Below, piece after piece: positions 18,557 through 27,902 of a stretch of DNA of 64,000 nucleotides. The notes under the pieces are model-generated. The model was not told where the DNA came from. It did no database searches and worked only from the letters and a program-made list of their open reading frames with translations. Source of the stretch: Pontibacter sp. SGAir0037 (GTDB lineage: Bacteria; Bacteroidota; Bacteroidia; Cytophagales; Hymenobacteraceae); assembly GCF_005491705.1 (NCBI RefSeq), contig NZ_CP028092.1:3844001-3908000 (forward strand). The letters run 5' to 3'. Made by a program: the position numbers and the translations under genes. Positions within the stretch are counted from its first letter, which is position 1. The number at the start of each line of letters is the position of its first letter.

Positions 18557-19570
18557 ATGACAAACAACATGACTTCCCGGCTCCCTATAATTGACCTGCA
18601 TTGCGACCTGCTGGTTTACCTTTCTGATGTACCAGGTGCTACCATTGATAATATAGCTGAGATAGGCTGTGCCCTACCGGCTCTAACCGAAGGAAATGTG
18701 AAACTACAGGTAATGGCTATTTACTGCCCGACAGAACCGGGCAGCTCGCACTATTCCTATTTGCAGAGCCAGGTTTTTCAGAAGCTAGTTCAGGAACAAG
18801 CACATTGCTTAAATGCTGTAGCCGATACAGCCTCGCTGCAACACGCACTGGAAAACCAGCAAGGCATAGGTATGGTAGCAGCCATCGAAAACGCGGCTGG
18901 CTTCTGCGAGGAAGACGACCACTTAGATGCTGGCTTTAAGAAGCTGGAAAAGATTATTGAAAATGTAGGGAGGCTGCTGTACATCAGTTTTACCCATCAT
19001 ACAGCCAACCGTTTTGGCGGAGGCAACGCCACCGATATGGGCATTACCAGCGATGGCCGGGTATTGCTGGAGTACCTGCACGATCGCCGCATTGCCGTAG
19101 ACCTCTCCCATACCAGCGACACCCTGGCCCATGATATTTTAAACCACATCGATGCTGCCGGTTTAAATATTCCCATCATAGCCAGCCACTCTAACTTCAG
19201 ATCGGTGTGGAAGCATGAGCGTAATTTACCTGATGAACTCGTGCAGGAAGTAATCCGGCGAGAGGGCCTGATTGGCATCAACTTTCTTCGGGCCTTTCTG
19301 AACACCGAAGATCCGGAAGCACTGGCACACCACATAAAATACGGTTTTGCACATGGGGCCGAAGATACTATTGCTTTTGGTGCAGATTACTTCTATACCC
19401 TGAGCAATACCGATCCCAGCCGTGTTCCCTTTTATTTTAAAGAGCATGAGCAGGCAGGCAGTAGCTATACAACCCTGCTAAATCGCCTGACGCAGGAACT
19501 ATCAGACGAGCAACTTCAGAAGCTTGCTTATAAAAATGCTCAACGTTTTATACAGAAACTGTGGTCATAA
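18557..19570 (+). CDS. Membrane-dipeptidase-like protein, peptidase family M19
   Basis: 337 residues with the M19 TIM-barrel metal sites: HCD in IDLHCDLL near the N-terminus, Glu in AAIENAAGF, the HT motif in DLSHTSDTLAHDI, ASHSNFRSV, and Asp in FGADYF. Family members cleave dipeptides, often with a D-residue. There is no signal peptide, so it is probably cytoplasmic. ATG at 18557 is used; a second ATG four codons on (18569) is equally possible. Confidence 0.9.
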   Translation: MTNNMTSRLPIIDLHCDLLVYLSDVPGATIDNIAEIGCALPALTEGNVKLQVMAIYCPTEPGSSHYSYLQSQVFQKLVQEQAHCLNAVADTASLQHALENQQGIGMVAAIENAAGFCEEDDHLDAGFKKLEKIIENVGRLLYISFTHHTANRFGGGNATDMGITSDGRVLLEYLHDRRIAVDLSHTSDTLAHDILNHIDAAGLNIPIIASHSNFRSVWKHERNLPDELVQEVIRREGLIGINFLRAFLNTEDPEALAHHIKYGFAHGAEDTIAFGADYFYTLSNTDPSRVPFYFKEHEQAGSSYTTLLNRLTQELSDEQLQKLAYKNAQRFIQKLWS

Positions 19571-20030
19571 TCAAGAGTGTAGCTGCTGCATTACCAGGAT
19601 ACAAAGCACAGCGTAACCAAGCCGGATAATCGAACAGCTAAAATTTTAAAGAAAAGCCGCCGATTATTATGAACTTTAAATAAAAAATTATTTATATTTA
19701 AAGTTAACTATACTTTTAATCTTAATCAGATAAAAGAGAGTTAAACATTCGCTCATACTTAAACTTAAAATAATCTAGTTCATTAACTTAATCGGATACT
19801 CCCTGCTGTTTGCAATGCTGTTATCTGGCTAATATTTTGAACCATAATTATTTACTTGGTATTATTGAAATACATAACTGGTGAGCAAGTGCAGCCATAT
19901 TATTTACAGCGTGCAAATTATATATAGATAGTCTGCCATAGAATACAAAATTGCGTATATGTATTAACAGCACCTGCATGGAGTCGCCCAGGCTGCTTTA
20001 ACAAATTTTTCATTATAAGCTTAAGAAGCC
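19571..20030. other. AT-rich intergenic region
   Basis: 460 bases, strongly AT-rich, with no reading frame, RNA fold or consensus promoter that I can support. It probably carries the promoter of the gene at 20031. Confidence 0.4.
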
Positions 20031-20687
20031 ATGGACACTCCTGAATATTCTCCGCGTTACATACAGCTGAACGAACTATACATAGACACAGTAGTTATAG
20101 ACGATACTGAGTTTATTACGCTTTGGTGCTTTAGCATTGTAGATGATGAATACAAGTTTATCTACCTGGGCTGCGATTTTACGCAGTTTAACCAGGTACT
20201 GATTGGTGCCGGAGAAAAAGGAAAGGAAATAGCCCTGCATATGGCCGATATTCTGAATAAGCCTTATGATGTGCCTACGCTTATTCCTGTAAAAGAAAGG
20301 TTTGACGAATACCTGGAGCTTTCGGGCTTCGATATTATTGTGTATGAGCCGCTGGCCGTAGAAGATGATTTTGAAGAGATAGAAGATGACGACGATTTGC
20401 CGCTGGAACATTTGCTGGGCGGCCCATCGAACAATAACTCCACTAAGTACCTTATTTATCAGCTTGATAAGCTTTACCCTTCCAAAGTATTTGAGCCGGA
20501 AAGACGTAGCCCTGAAAGCCTGGCAGAAACTTTTGAGGATGACACCCTGGAGCTTGCCCAGCTTTACTACGATTACCTGAATGCCATGGAAAACGGCTAC
20601 AACGAAGCCGAGGCAAGACAGGTAGCAGGGCTGGAAAAAGAGTTGTTCTTTCGAATGGCTCAGAAAGCTGCCGATCTCTGGCATTAA
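20031..20687 (+). CDS. Acidic protein of unknown function
   Basis: 218 residues, not recognised. It is very acidic, with a run EEIEDDDDLPLE at about 117-128 that splits it into two parts. The N-terminal half looks like alternating beta strands (YIDTVVIDDTEFITLWCF). The C-terminal part is helical and ends EARQVAGLEKELFFRMAQKAADLWH. It has no signal peptide or membrane segment. The stop codon overlaps the stop of the convergent M28 peptidase gene by 4 bases. Coding is supported by length and by the absence of a better frame. Confidence 0.7.
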   Translation: MDTPEYSPRYIQLNELYIDTVVIDDTEFITLWCFSIVDDEYKFIYLGCDFTQFNQVLIGAGEKGKEIALHMADILNKPYDVPTLIPVKERFDEYLELSGFDIIVYEPLAVEDDFEEIEDDDDLPLEHLLGGPSNNNSTKYLIYQLDKLYPSKVFEPERRSPESLAETFEDDTLELAQLYYDYLNAMENGYNEAEARQVAGLEKELFFRMAQKAADLWH

Positions 20688-22999
20688 AATTCATACTTCT
20701 TCCGCACCACCACCAGGTTACTGAACCTTCCTTGTGCAGGTACCACATCGGCAGGCATAGGGGAAGGTAATAACTGCTGTGGCAGTCCGATAGACTGATC
20801 GTACAGTAGCAAGCCTACCTTACTTCCCGGTGTAGCTTCAACTTCCAGTATGGCTTCTTTAGAGAGCGGCAACCCATACAGCCGAAGCATATAAATTGCT
20901 CCTTCTGCTGTATCCAGTGGTTGCATCGTGCAAAGCTGTCCGTTAAGCCTGATAGCCTTTATATCTTCCGCATTTTCTGGTTGCAATACCAGTTCCAGGT
21001 GCTGTGCCCCACGCACCGATCGCAGCTGTACCTGAACAACTCTGCTGTTACCGGCAGTGGAATCCTGCACTACCTCCGCCTCGGGCGCCTGTAAAGGCAA
21101 TTGCGGAGCACTGGTGATATGGTACTGTAAACTGGCATGTGGGTATAGAGAGGTCAACGCTGTTTTGGTACTGTTCTTTGTGAAGAAGCTGCCGGTCCAG
21201 TTGTCGTGCCGTGAGTTTCCTGATGCCCAAAGAGCCTCTCCTGTATCAGCATTAAGATAGTAACTCAGCTGCGTTTTAAACGGCTGCCCTGGCCCTGGCT
21301 TTTCTGCATTAATCGCTGCCATTGTAAGAACGGCTCCTGCCAGTATGAGTAAGGCAGGCAAAACTGGTAGATCCCTTACCCGGAAACCTCCCTCTATGTA
21401 TAGTAGCAAGGGCAGCAACAAACCCATTAAAACAGCCAAAGCACTTACCATAGCTACAGGCATGTTCAGGTCAAAAATGATCATGAGTAATTGTACAACA
21501 GGCGTCCACATAAACAGAGCAGGAAGTGCCGCCACCAACAAGCCAAGAGGATAGGCAACAGAACCCGGAGTTTTAAAAGAGCGCCCCTTCGTTACGAACA
21601 ACAGTCCGGCCAGGCAAAACATCAACGGGAAAAGAAAGAGATACGCTGCCGAAGGGACTGACATCATCACCACAGCAAATGCCACAAACCAAATGAGGCA
21701 AGCGCCCATAGCCAGTGCCAAAGGCTTTAGCCATACCTGTGCCAACCTGTATAGCAGCAGGAAAAGCCCCATACCTAACAGCAAATAGGCCCCTAGAAAC
21801 AGGTATATGTTATAAGTACCGCTTTCGGTAAAATAAGGCATCGCGCCCGTTACAAGGTTGTTGATCGGCAGGAACAGTCCTGCTACGACTCCCAGCACCA
21901 GTACGTATACCAGGGCTCCTGCCAGGGCACGCATTCCTGTAAATGCTTTGCGTTTTGTGCCAACAGCCCATACCACCACGAGCAAAAGTGTTACAATACC
22001 GCCCCACAGCATGTTAAGCCCTACCGGGTACTGCACCAGCCATTTACCAACCGGGTTAAAAAACACCCGATCCGGTGCTTTGGTATTGTCCAAAGGAATA
22101 CTGCCAAAGTGTTTGGCCAGCGCCAGCATATTACTGCCATGGTGCTGCAAGCTGTTCTGGTTCAGGTTCTCTGGCGTATCCGTCATACTATGATAGTTTA
22201 CAAAGCCCTCCACAAAGGCACTGTTCACGCCTGTAATTCCTGCATCGCTAAAAACAGTAAAGTCGGTGCTGTTCGGCATCTTCTTGTATACCTCATACAT
22301 AATAGAGCCCGCCATCGGATAAGGCGCCGCTTTGGCAAATTCCTGCACTACCCAGCCGTTTTCAGAACTCATTTCAAAAGAAGCGCTGGCCCCGCTGTTT
22401 CCGCGTGCCTCCACATTTATAACTACACCTGCCTCCTGAGCCCACGGGTGCTGCATAAACCCTCTGGCTCCTAGTAAACCATACTCTTCACCATCCGTCA
22501 GCAGAAAAATGATATCGTTCTGCAGTTGTTCGCCCTGCCTTAAAGCACGGGCTGTTTCCAGCAAAGCAGCCACACCTGTTGCATCGTCGCCGGCACCGGG
22601 TGTATTGGGCTGTGAGTCGTAGTGGGCAACGAGCAGCACTGCTTTACCTGGCCGGTTGCCTTTCAGCCTGCCTAAAACATTATAGACATAACCGGCATAG
22701 CAAACCTGCCCTGCTTCCAGCACAGCTGTTGTTTCCTGCACCTGTGGGTTAAGGCCGAGCTTCTGCATTTCCTGAAGCAGATACGCTCTTACCCGCGCGT
22801 GTGCCGGTGTACCCATGGCATGAGGTTCCTTGGCTACTTCCCGTACATAAGCCATAGCCCGCGTCGCGGAGAACTCATCCTGCGGAGCATCGGCAGGTTG
22901 TGCCTGAGGAGGCAGAGTCAGGTAGACACTAAGCACAGCCATACCAGCCAAAGCCAGTAACAACAGGAATGAAAGTAAGCTTTGGTTAATTTTGAGCAT
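20684..22999 (-). CDS. M28-family zinc aminopeptidase with multi-pass membrane region
   Basis: 771 residues. An N-terminal membrane anchor (LLSFLLLLALAGMAVLSVY) is followed by an M28 zinc-peptidase domain (about 45-300). Metal ligands are visible in LLVAHYDSQ, GAGDDATGV, LTDGEEYGLLG, NVEARGN and YHSMTDT. The middle (about 320-570) holds about eight transmembrane helices. The C-terminus is a soluble beta-rich domain. The layout resembles eukaryotic ERMP1/Fxna, with the peptidase outside the cytoplasm. Substrate unknown. Confidence 0.88.
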   Translation of the reverse strand: MLKINQSLLSFLLLLALAGMAVLSVYLTLPPQAQPADAPQDEFSATRAMAYVREVAKEPHAMGTPAHARVRAYLLQEMQKLGLNPQVQETTAVLEAGQVCYAGYVYNVLGRLKGNRPGKAVLLVAHYDSQPNTPGAGDDATGVAALLETARALRQGEQLQNDIIFLLTDGEEYGLLGARGFMQHPWAQEAGVVINVEARGNSGASASFEMSSENGWVVQEFAKAAPYPMAGSIMYEVYKKMPNSTDFTVFSDAGITGVNSAFVEGFVNYHSMTDTPENLNQNSLQHHGSNMLALAKHFGSIPLDNTKAPDRVFFNPVGKWLVQYPVGLNMLWGGIVTLLLVVVWAVGTKRKAFTGMRALAGALVYVLVLGVVAGLFLPINNLVTGAMPYFTESGTYNIYLFLGAYLLLGMGLFLLLYRLAQVWLKPLALAMGACLIWFVAFAVVMMSVPSAAYLFLFPLMFCLAGLLFVTKGRSFKTPGSVAYPLGLLVAALPALFMWTPVVQLLMIIFDLNMPVAMVSALAVLMGLLLPLLLYIEGGFRVRDLPVLPALLILAGAVLTMAAINAEKPGPGQPFKTQLSYYLNADTGEALWASGNSRHDNWTGSFFTKNSTKTALTSLYPHASLQYHITSAPQLPLQAPEAEVVQDSTAGNSRVVQVQLRSVRGAQHLELVLQPENAEDIKAIRLNGQLCTMQPLDTAEGAIYMLRLYGLPLSKEAILEVEATPGSKVGLLLYDQSIGLPQQLLPSPMPADVVPAQGRFSNLVVVRKKYEF

Positions 23000-23094
23000 G
23001 CCTTCTGACAGAGTAAAATGGCTTTAAATATTTTGCTTAACTAATATAACTGTTTAATTTAAAGCTAATGCTGTAGCTATAAGTTATTTAAATA

Positions 23095-23130
23095 AAAAAG
23101 GCGGCTTTGTTTCTCCAAAGCCGCCTTTTT
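23095..23130 (-). terminator. Terminator of the terC-type gene
   Basis: A 15-bp perfect stem AAAAAGGCGGCTTTG / CAAAGCCGCCTTTTT with a 6-nt loop. It ends in T runs on both strands and lies 14 bases past the stop of the minus-strand gene. Confidence 0.9.
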
Positions 23131-23143
23131 TATGTTTTACTGC

Positions 23144-23923
23144 CTATTGTAGCTGGTCTGCGTTTTCCTTCACCTCGCTTTGCCGTAGCTTAACAGGATC
23201 AGTAGGTTTGCGCAGGCGCATGTTCAGCATTTCTACCACTAACGAGAAGAACATCGCAAAATAGATGTAGCCTTTCGGTATGTGCATGTGCAATGCTTCC
23301 ACCACCAGCATAAAGCCTATCAGGATCAGGAACGAAAGCGCCAGCATCTTTACGGTCGGGTGCTTATTTACAAACTCGCTTACATACTTGGCAAAGATTA
23401 GCATAATACCCATTGCCAGGATAACGGCAACAATCATGATCTCCACGTGCTGCGCCAGCCCAACCGCCGTTAAGATAGAGTCGAAGGAGAACACAATATC
23501 AATAAGCACAATCTGCACCAGTACTTTCGAGAGCGAAACAACCTTCGCCGCAGCACCATGTCCTTCTTCTTCGCCTTCCAGTTTGTTATGGATTTCGGTT
23601 GTACTCTTAGCCAATAAAAAGAGGCCACCGGCAAAGAGAATGATATCCCGCCACGAAACAGCAAAGTCCTCAGGTGTAAAGGGCAGGTTAATAGTGAAAA
23701 GAGGTTTATCGGCACCTACAATCCAGGAGATAAATAACAACAGGATAATTCTGAAAACAAGCGCCATAGACAGGCCAATCGTACGGCCTTTCCCCTGCTG
23801 GTCGTGGGGCAGCCTGCCTACCACAATAGAAATAAACACGATGTTATCGATGCCTAACACCACCTCCATAAAAGTTAGTGTCAGGAGGCTTAACCAGGTA
23901 TCCGGATTAGCGAAGATTTCCAT
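23144..23923 (-). CDS. TerC-family integral membrane protein
   Basis: 259 residues with about seven transmembrane helices. The two family half-motifs with buried acidic residues are present: VVLGIDNIVFIS near the start and DIVFSFDSILTAVG in the middle. TerC proteins are linked to tellurite resistance and to export or loading of metal ions such as manganese. No CBS or CorC domain is attached, and no tellurium operon is nearby, so a metal-ion role is more likely. Confidence 0.9.
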   Translation of the reverse strand: MEIFANPDTWLSLLTLTFMEVVLGIDNIVFISIVVGRLPHDQQGKGRTIGLSMALVFRIILLLFISWIVGADKPLFTINLPFTPEDFAVSWRDIILFAGGLFLLAKSTTEIHNKLEGEEEGHGAAAKVVSLSKVLVQIVLIDIVFSFDSILTAVGLAQHVEIMIVAVILAMGIMLIFAKYVSEFVNKHPTVKMLALSFLILIGFMLVVEALHMHIPKGYIYFAMFFSLVVEMLNMRLRKPTDPVKLRQSEVKENADQLQ

Positions 23924-24012
23924 AGATTTTCATTTTGATGTTGTGCGTAAGAAGCAAATGTAAGTATTAAATCTTTGTTCGCGTCTCACACTTCAGCTAA
24001 ATATTTTATACA

Positions 24013-24046
24013 AAAAAAGGGCAAGCAGCACCTGCTTTACCCTTCT
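24013..24046 (-). terminator. Terminator of the yajQ gene
   Basis: On the minus strand an imperfect stem (GGGTAAAGCAG / CTGCTTGCCC) is followed by TTTTTTTG. It lies about 25 bases after the stop. Confidence 0.7.
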
Positions 24047-24069
24047 CAAATCTTTAGCAATACGTTAAC

Positions 24070-24567
24070 CTAAGACTTCATGTTTACATATTGCAGCGGC
24101 ATACCTATTTCTTCGCTGTTGCCACGCATAATTGCCATAACAGCCTGCAGGTCATCAATTTTCTTACCTGTTACCCGTATGGTTTCATCCATCATGGCGG
24201 CCGACACCTTCAGCTTGCTGTCTTTTATCAGCTTCATGATTTTTTTTGAAGTCTCTTTGTCTATACCGGCCTTCACTTTAATGTCTTTCTTCACCATCGC
24301 GCCCGACTGATACGCTTCTTTAGAAAAGTCGAGGGCAGTTGCATCAAGCCCCTGCTTTACCATTTTGCTGATCAGCACATCCTCTGTATGCTGCAGCCGC
24401 ATATCGTTTTCCATCGAAATGTGCACTTCATTGGATTTCTTATCGTAATCGAGGCTACCTTTAGTATCACGGAAGTCATAGCGGTTCATTATTTCCTTGC
24501 GGGCTGTATTTACAGCATTGTCCATGGTCTGAGGATCTACCTTGCTTATAATGTCGAAAGATGCCAT
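24070..24567 (-). CDS. YajQ-family nucleotide-binding protein (DUF520)
   Basis: 165 residues, the usual family length, with the conserved start MASFDIISKVD and the NRYDFRDTKG and RVTGKKIDDLQ motifs. YajQ proteins have two ferredoxin-like domains, and some bind cyclic di-GMP as signalling effectors. In Bacteroidetes, where cyclic di-GMP signalling is sparse, the ligand is uncertain. It is monocistronic with its own terminator. Confidence 0.93.
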   Translation of the reverse strand: MASFDIISKVDPQTMDNAVNTARKEIMNRYDFRDTKGSLDYDKKSNEVHISMENDMRLQHTEDVLISKMVKQGLDATALDFSKEAYQSGAMVKKDIKVKAGIDKETSKKIMKLIKDSKLKVSAAMMDETIRVTGKKIDDLQAVMAIMRGNSEEIGMPLQYVNMKS

Positions 24568-24705
24568 ATTCGTTTTTCTTTGTCCTTAAAATTGATTTAC
24601 ACGTTTTAGTGCTCACAAAGTTATTTCTTTTAGGCATAAGACACAGTGCCTGCATTAAAACTCCGGCGCAGCAGTTAACCTATATGAACCATACCTTTAC
24701 CCGCT

Positions 24706-25137
24706 ATGCAGATCATAGAGCCTCGAACACCCGAAGATTTTGAGAAGTATTACCGCCTGCGATACGAAACGCTGCGCCAGCCCTGGAACCAGCCAGCGGG
24801 TAGCGAGCGTGTAGACGATGATGCCACCGCCATTCATGCCATGCTTTTAAACGACGCAGGCGAAGCCCTTGGCATCTGCCGGCTTCACCTGAACTCACCC
24901 GAAGAAGGCCAGTTACGCTTTATGGGCATTCGGGCAGATATGCAAGGGCAGCGCTTGGGAGACCTGCTGATGCAGCACCTGGAGAGCAAGGCCAGGGAGC
25001 TCGGAGCAACTTACATCACTTTACAGGCCAGGGAAAATGCTGTAAACTTTTATCGCCGCAACGGGTATGAAGTAGTAGAAAAAACATACCTGCTTTTTAA
25101 TAGCATTCAGCATTATAAAATGCTAAAGCAGCTGTAA
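24706..25137 (+). CDS. GNAT-family N-acetyltransferase
   Basis: 143 residues of a single GNAT domain. The acetyl-CoA motif is RFMGIRADMQGQRLGDLLM (a Q/R-x-x-G-x-G/A variant), followed by the C-terminal ENAVNFYRRNGYE element typical of the fold. The substrate is unknown. The lipocalin gene follows after 13 bases, so the two are probably co-transcribed. Confidence 0.88.
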   Translation: MQIIEPRTPEDFEKYYRLRYETLRQPWNQPAGSERVDDDATAIHAMLLNDAGEALGICRLHLNSPEEGQLRFMGIRADMQGQRLGDLLMQHLESKARELGATYITLQARENAVNFYRRNGYEVVEKTYLLFNSIQHYKMLKQL

Positions 25138-25150
25138 TACTAGTTATCTT

Positions 25151-25702
25151 ATGATTTTAAGCAACAGAAGCAAATTATTGGTAGGCGCCGGAGCCATATT
25201 AGTGGGTGCACTACTGATCAGTAGCTGCTCCAGCAGCAATGCTCCTTTAGAAACTGTGCCTGCAGTAGATCTGAAACGCTACGCTGGCACCTGGTACGAA
25301 ATTGCCGCTTTGCCGCAGCGCTTCGAGAAAGGCTGCCATTGCGTACAGGCTAAGTATAGCCTAAACCCGGAAGGTTATGTAGAAGTACTTAATATTTGCC
25401 GCAAAGGAGGACCAGACGGAGAGGTAGACGAAGCAAAAGGCAAAGCATTTCCTGTAGAAGGCAGCAGCAACAGCAAATTAAAAGTCCAGTTCTTTTGGCC
25501 ATTTAAAGGCGATTACTGGATTCTGGAGCTCGATCCAAACTATCAGTATGTGATGGTTGGCTCCCCGGACCGAGAAAGCCTCTGGTTTCTCTCCCGTACA
25601 CCTTCACTCGATACAGCTACTATAAACCGCCTGGAGCAGTTAGCTACCAGTAAAGGCTTTCCTGTAAATAAGATGCGCAGGATGGACCAAAGCTGCTTTT
25701 AA
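25151..25702 (+). CDS. Bacterial lipocalin, outer-membrane lipoprotein (Blc-like)
   Basis: 183 residues. A lipoprotein signal ends in LLISSCSSS (Cys about 26). The lipocalin barrel starts with the family motif GTWYEIAALPQRFEKGC and ends with SLWFLSRTPSLD and a C-terminal helix. Blc proteins bind lysophospholipids or fatty acids at the outer membrane. Extra cysteines (KGCHC, NIC, SCF) could form disulfides. It follows a GNAT gene closely. Confidence 0.92.
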   Translation: MILSNRSKLLVGAGAILVGALLISSCSSSNAPLETVPAVDLKRYAGTWYEIAALPQRFEKGCHCVQAKYSLNPEGYVEVLNICRKGGPDGEVDEAKGKAFPVEGSSNSKLKVQFFWPFKGDYWILELDPNYQYVMVGSPDRESLWFLSRTPSLDTATINRLEQLATSKGFPVNKMRRMDQSCF

Positions 25703-25877
25703 CATTAAGGATTCTGGAGTGGCACCGTATGTTGCCACCCATTACTCCTAAAATTACTTATGCATTTCCTGCACATTAACCTTCTGATAATAAGCGACAA
25801 TTAAGTATTAACTCCTTCAAACCTTTTCTTCCTCATCCGTACGTAGTTAAATAGCTGAATACGTTAGCCAATTAGGT

Positions 25878-26483
25878 ATGAGCATTTATCAACATCACAT
25901 CTACTACCCGGAAGCATACCACGAGCAGCCCGGGAAAGAGTGGCCACTAATCGTGTTTTTACATGGGGCAGGTGAAAGAGGTGATAACCTTGAAAAGGTA
26001 AAACGCCAGGGCTTGCCTAAATATCTGGTCGGAAAAAATGACTTTCCGTTTGTAGTGGCTTACCCGCAGTGCCCCTACCGCATGCAGTGGACCATCCCTT
26101 TTCTGAAAGAGTGGCTAAAACAGGTTCTGAAGGAGGTAAGAGCCGATAAATCCAGAATTTACCTGACAGGCATTAGTATGGGCGGCTTCGGCACCTGGTA
26201 TTGGGCTGCCACACATCCTGAATGTTTTGCCGCCATTATTCCCATCTGCGGAGGCGGCGACAGAGGCCTGGCAGCAAAGCTTATGTCTGTACCTATCTGG
26301 GCTTTTCATGGAGCGAAAGATGATATTGTACCAATAAACTATACCCTGGAAATGGTTGATGCAGTAGAACAGGCCGGCGGGAAACCGCAACTCACTGTTT
26401 ACCCTGACCTATACCACGACTCCTGGACCGAAACCTATAGCAACCCGCTTATTTACGAATGGCTGCTACAGCATAAAAAGTAG
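25878..26483 (+). CDS. Alpha/beta-hydrolase esterase (phospholipase/carboxylesterase type)
   Basis: 201 residues. The oxyanion motif FLHGAGERGDN is at about 28-38 and the nucleophile elbow GISMGGFG at about 98-105. Asp is likely in HGAKDDIVP and His in YHDSW, giving a complete Ser-Asp-His triad. No signal peptide is seen. Relatives hydrolyse acyl or feruloyl esters. The exact substrate is unknown. Confidence 0.9.
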   Translation: MSIYQHHIYYPEAYHEQPGKEWPLIVFLHGAGERGDNLEKVKRQGLPKYLVGKNDFPFVVAYPQCPYRMQWTIPFLKEWLKQVLKEVRADKSRIYLTGISMGGFGTWYWAATHPECFAAIIPICGGGDRGLAAKLMSVPIWAFHGAKDDIVPINYTLEMVDAVEQAGGKPQLTVYPDLYHDSWTETYSNPLIYEWLLQHKK

Positions 26484-26499
26484 CTGTCTGCCCTCCCGG

Positions 26500-27729
26500 C
26501 TATAAGCCATAATCCAATGGCAGCATTTCAGCCATCTTTTCCCAGCCCCAGTAGCCTTCCAGAAAAACATCCAGCGGGTTAGCTGTGCTGCCATTCTTCT
26601 CCAGGTACACCGCATCAGTAGTTAAAGAAATAACCGATGTCTGGTACGAAGGCGTAATAGAGCCGCCTCTTCTGTACCTGATATAAGCTGCTTCTTCTTT
26701 CTCACCTGTATAGACTACCTGAAAATATCCTTTGAATGCCAGCCTTGCATATCCTCCATCAAAAGACAGGTACTCGCTGTAAGGCACCGGGTTAATATCC
26801 AGCTGCTCTACTACTTTAGGCAGACCCGCACGGGAAATAATATCTCCAACAGAGTCGGCACGTGTGAGCAAAGGGCTGTTTCCTTTGCTTTTAATCGTAA
26901 TGTAGTTCCCTTGCAAACTTTGCTCTCTGAGATAAGCTCTGGCAGCAGTAATTTCTTCTTCGCTTGGTCTTTCAGGGTTGGGGGTTCTGTAAAGCCGGCG
27001 CAGGTTAAACCCTTCTTCTTCCAGTCTTTTGTTTTGCAGTGCCCTGAAAAAGTGCATCAAGGAACCATTAAAAGAGGCTTCGCGGTTTTTAACCCACCGT
27101 CGCTGCTTTCCTTTGCCACCTTCTGCCAACTCATATTTTGGGTAGCCGACAAATGAAATATAACTTTCTTTAGCCCTGTATTCAAAATTTGTCAGGAGGT
27201 ATTCTATTTTATACCCTAAACCAGCGTTCTCTATAATAAGCGGAACTTCAGCACTTACTGTTAAAACGGATGTGGCTGCATCGAACTGGATAGACAGCAC
27301 CTCCGGATTTAGCAGTTTGCAGGTACCGGCCAGAGCACTGGTTCCCAGAAAAGACTCTTTAAAAACCTCCAGGTTTCTGTACCACATTTCATCACGCTTA
27401 CCCTTTACTTCTACCATCCCCAGCTTATTCTCTTTCAGCCTTAGCTTAAAAAGAACAGAACCCGGTAAATTTTCTGTATCAATGGGGTAAATAATGGGCT
27501 CATAACCCAGAAAGGAAACCACTACCTCATACTTTCCGGCAGGCACAGCTAAAGCAAACGCACCCTTCTCGTTTGTTGCCGTTCCCCTGGTAGTTGTATT
27601 CAGATATATCGAAACAAAGCCCAGCGGTTCATTGGTGTTTTCATCTACTACTCTTCCTTTCAGCTCGTATTGTGCCCATGCAGCTACATGTACCGTCAGA
27701 AGCAGCAGGAGAAGCAGAATCTTTTTCAT
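26500..27729 (-). CDS. Exported protein with CarboxypepD_reg-like domain
   Basis: About 409 residues. The signal peptide MKKILLLLLLLTVHVAAWAQ argues for the ATG at 27729; an ATG two codons upstream (27735) is also possible, and a far upstream ATG (27759) would bury the signal. Residues 21-105 form a carboxypeptidase-regulatory-like sandwich (LKGRVVDENTNEPLGFVSIYL). The rest has no recognised catalytic motif but is typical of Bacteroidetes cell-surface proteins. It is convergent with the esterase (16-base gap). Confidence 0.85.
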   Translation of the reverse strand: MKKILLLLLLLTVHVAAWAQYELKGRVVDENTNEPLGFVSIYLNTTTRGTATNEKGAFALAVPAGKYEVVVSFLGYEPIIYPIDTENLPGSVLFKLRLKENKLGMVEVKGKRDEMWYRNLEVFKESFLGTSALAGTCKLLNPEVLSIQFDAATSVLTVSAEVPLIIENAGLGYKIEYLLTNFEYRAKESYISFVGYPKYELAEGGKGKQRRWVKNREASFNGSLMHFFRALQNKRLEEEGFNLRRLYRTPNPERPSEEEITAARAYLREQSLQGNYITIKSKGNSPLLTRADSVGDIISRAGLPKVVEQLDINPVPYSEYLSFDGGYARLAFKGYFQVVYTGEKEEAAYIRYRRGGSITPSYQTSVISLTTDAVYLEKNGSTANPLDVFLEGYWGWEKMAEMLPLDYGL

Positions 27730-27902
27730 AAGCATCGGGGGCTGCCTAAATAACAGCACCAGTTTTTATATAAATCTAATTTTACATAAAAATAAGGTAC
27801 TTGCAGTTCATTCAGCCTTTTTTGCCCGACTTTAACTTTTCTTTAAGATTTAAACGAAGCAGGCCATCCAAGCCCGGTGTTTGCACAGGTGAGCCATGCA
27901 GG

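Noticed and set aside
20076-20684. 202-codon frame antisense to the acidic unknown protein
   Set aside because: Its composition is that of a reverse frame, while the plus frame has a consistent acidic bias and a sensible start.
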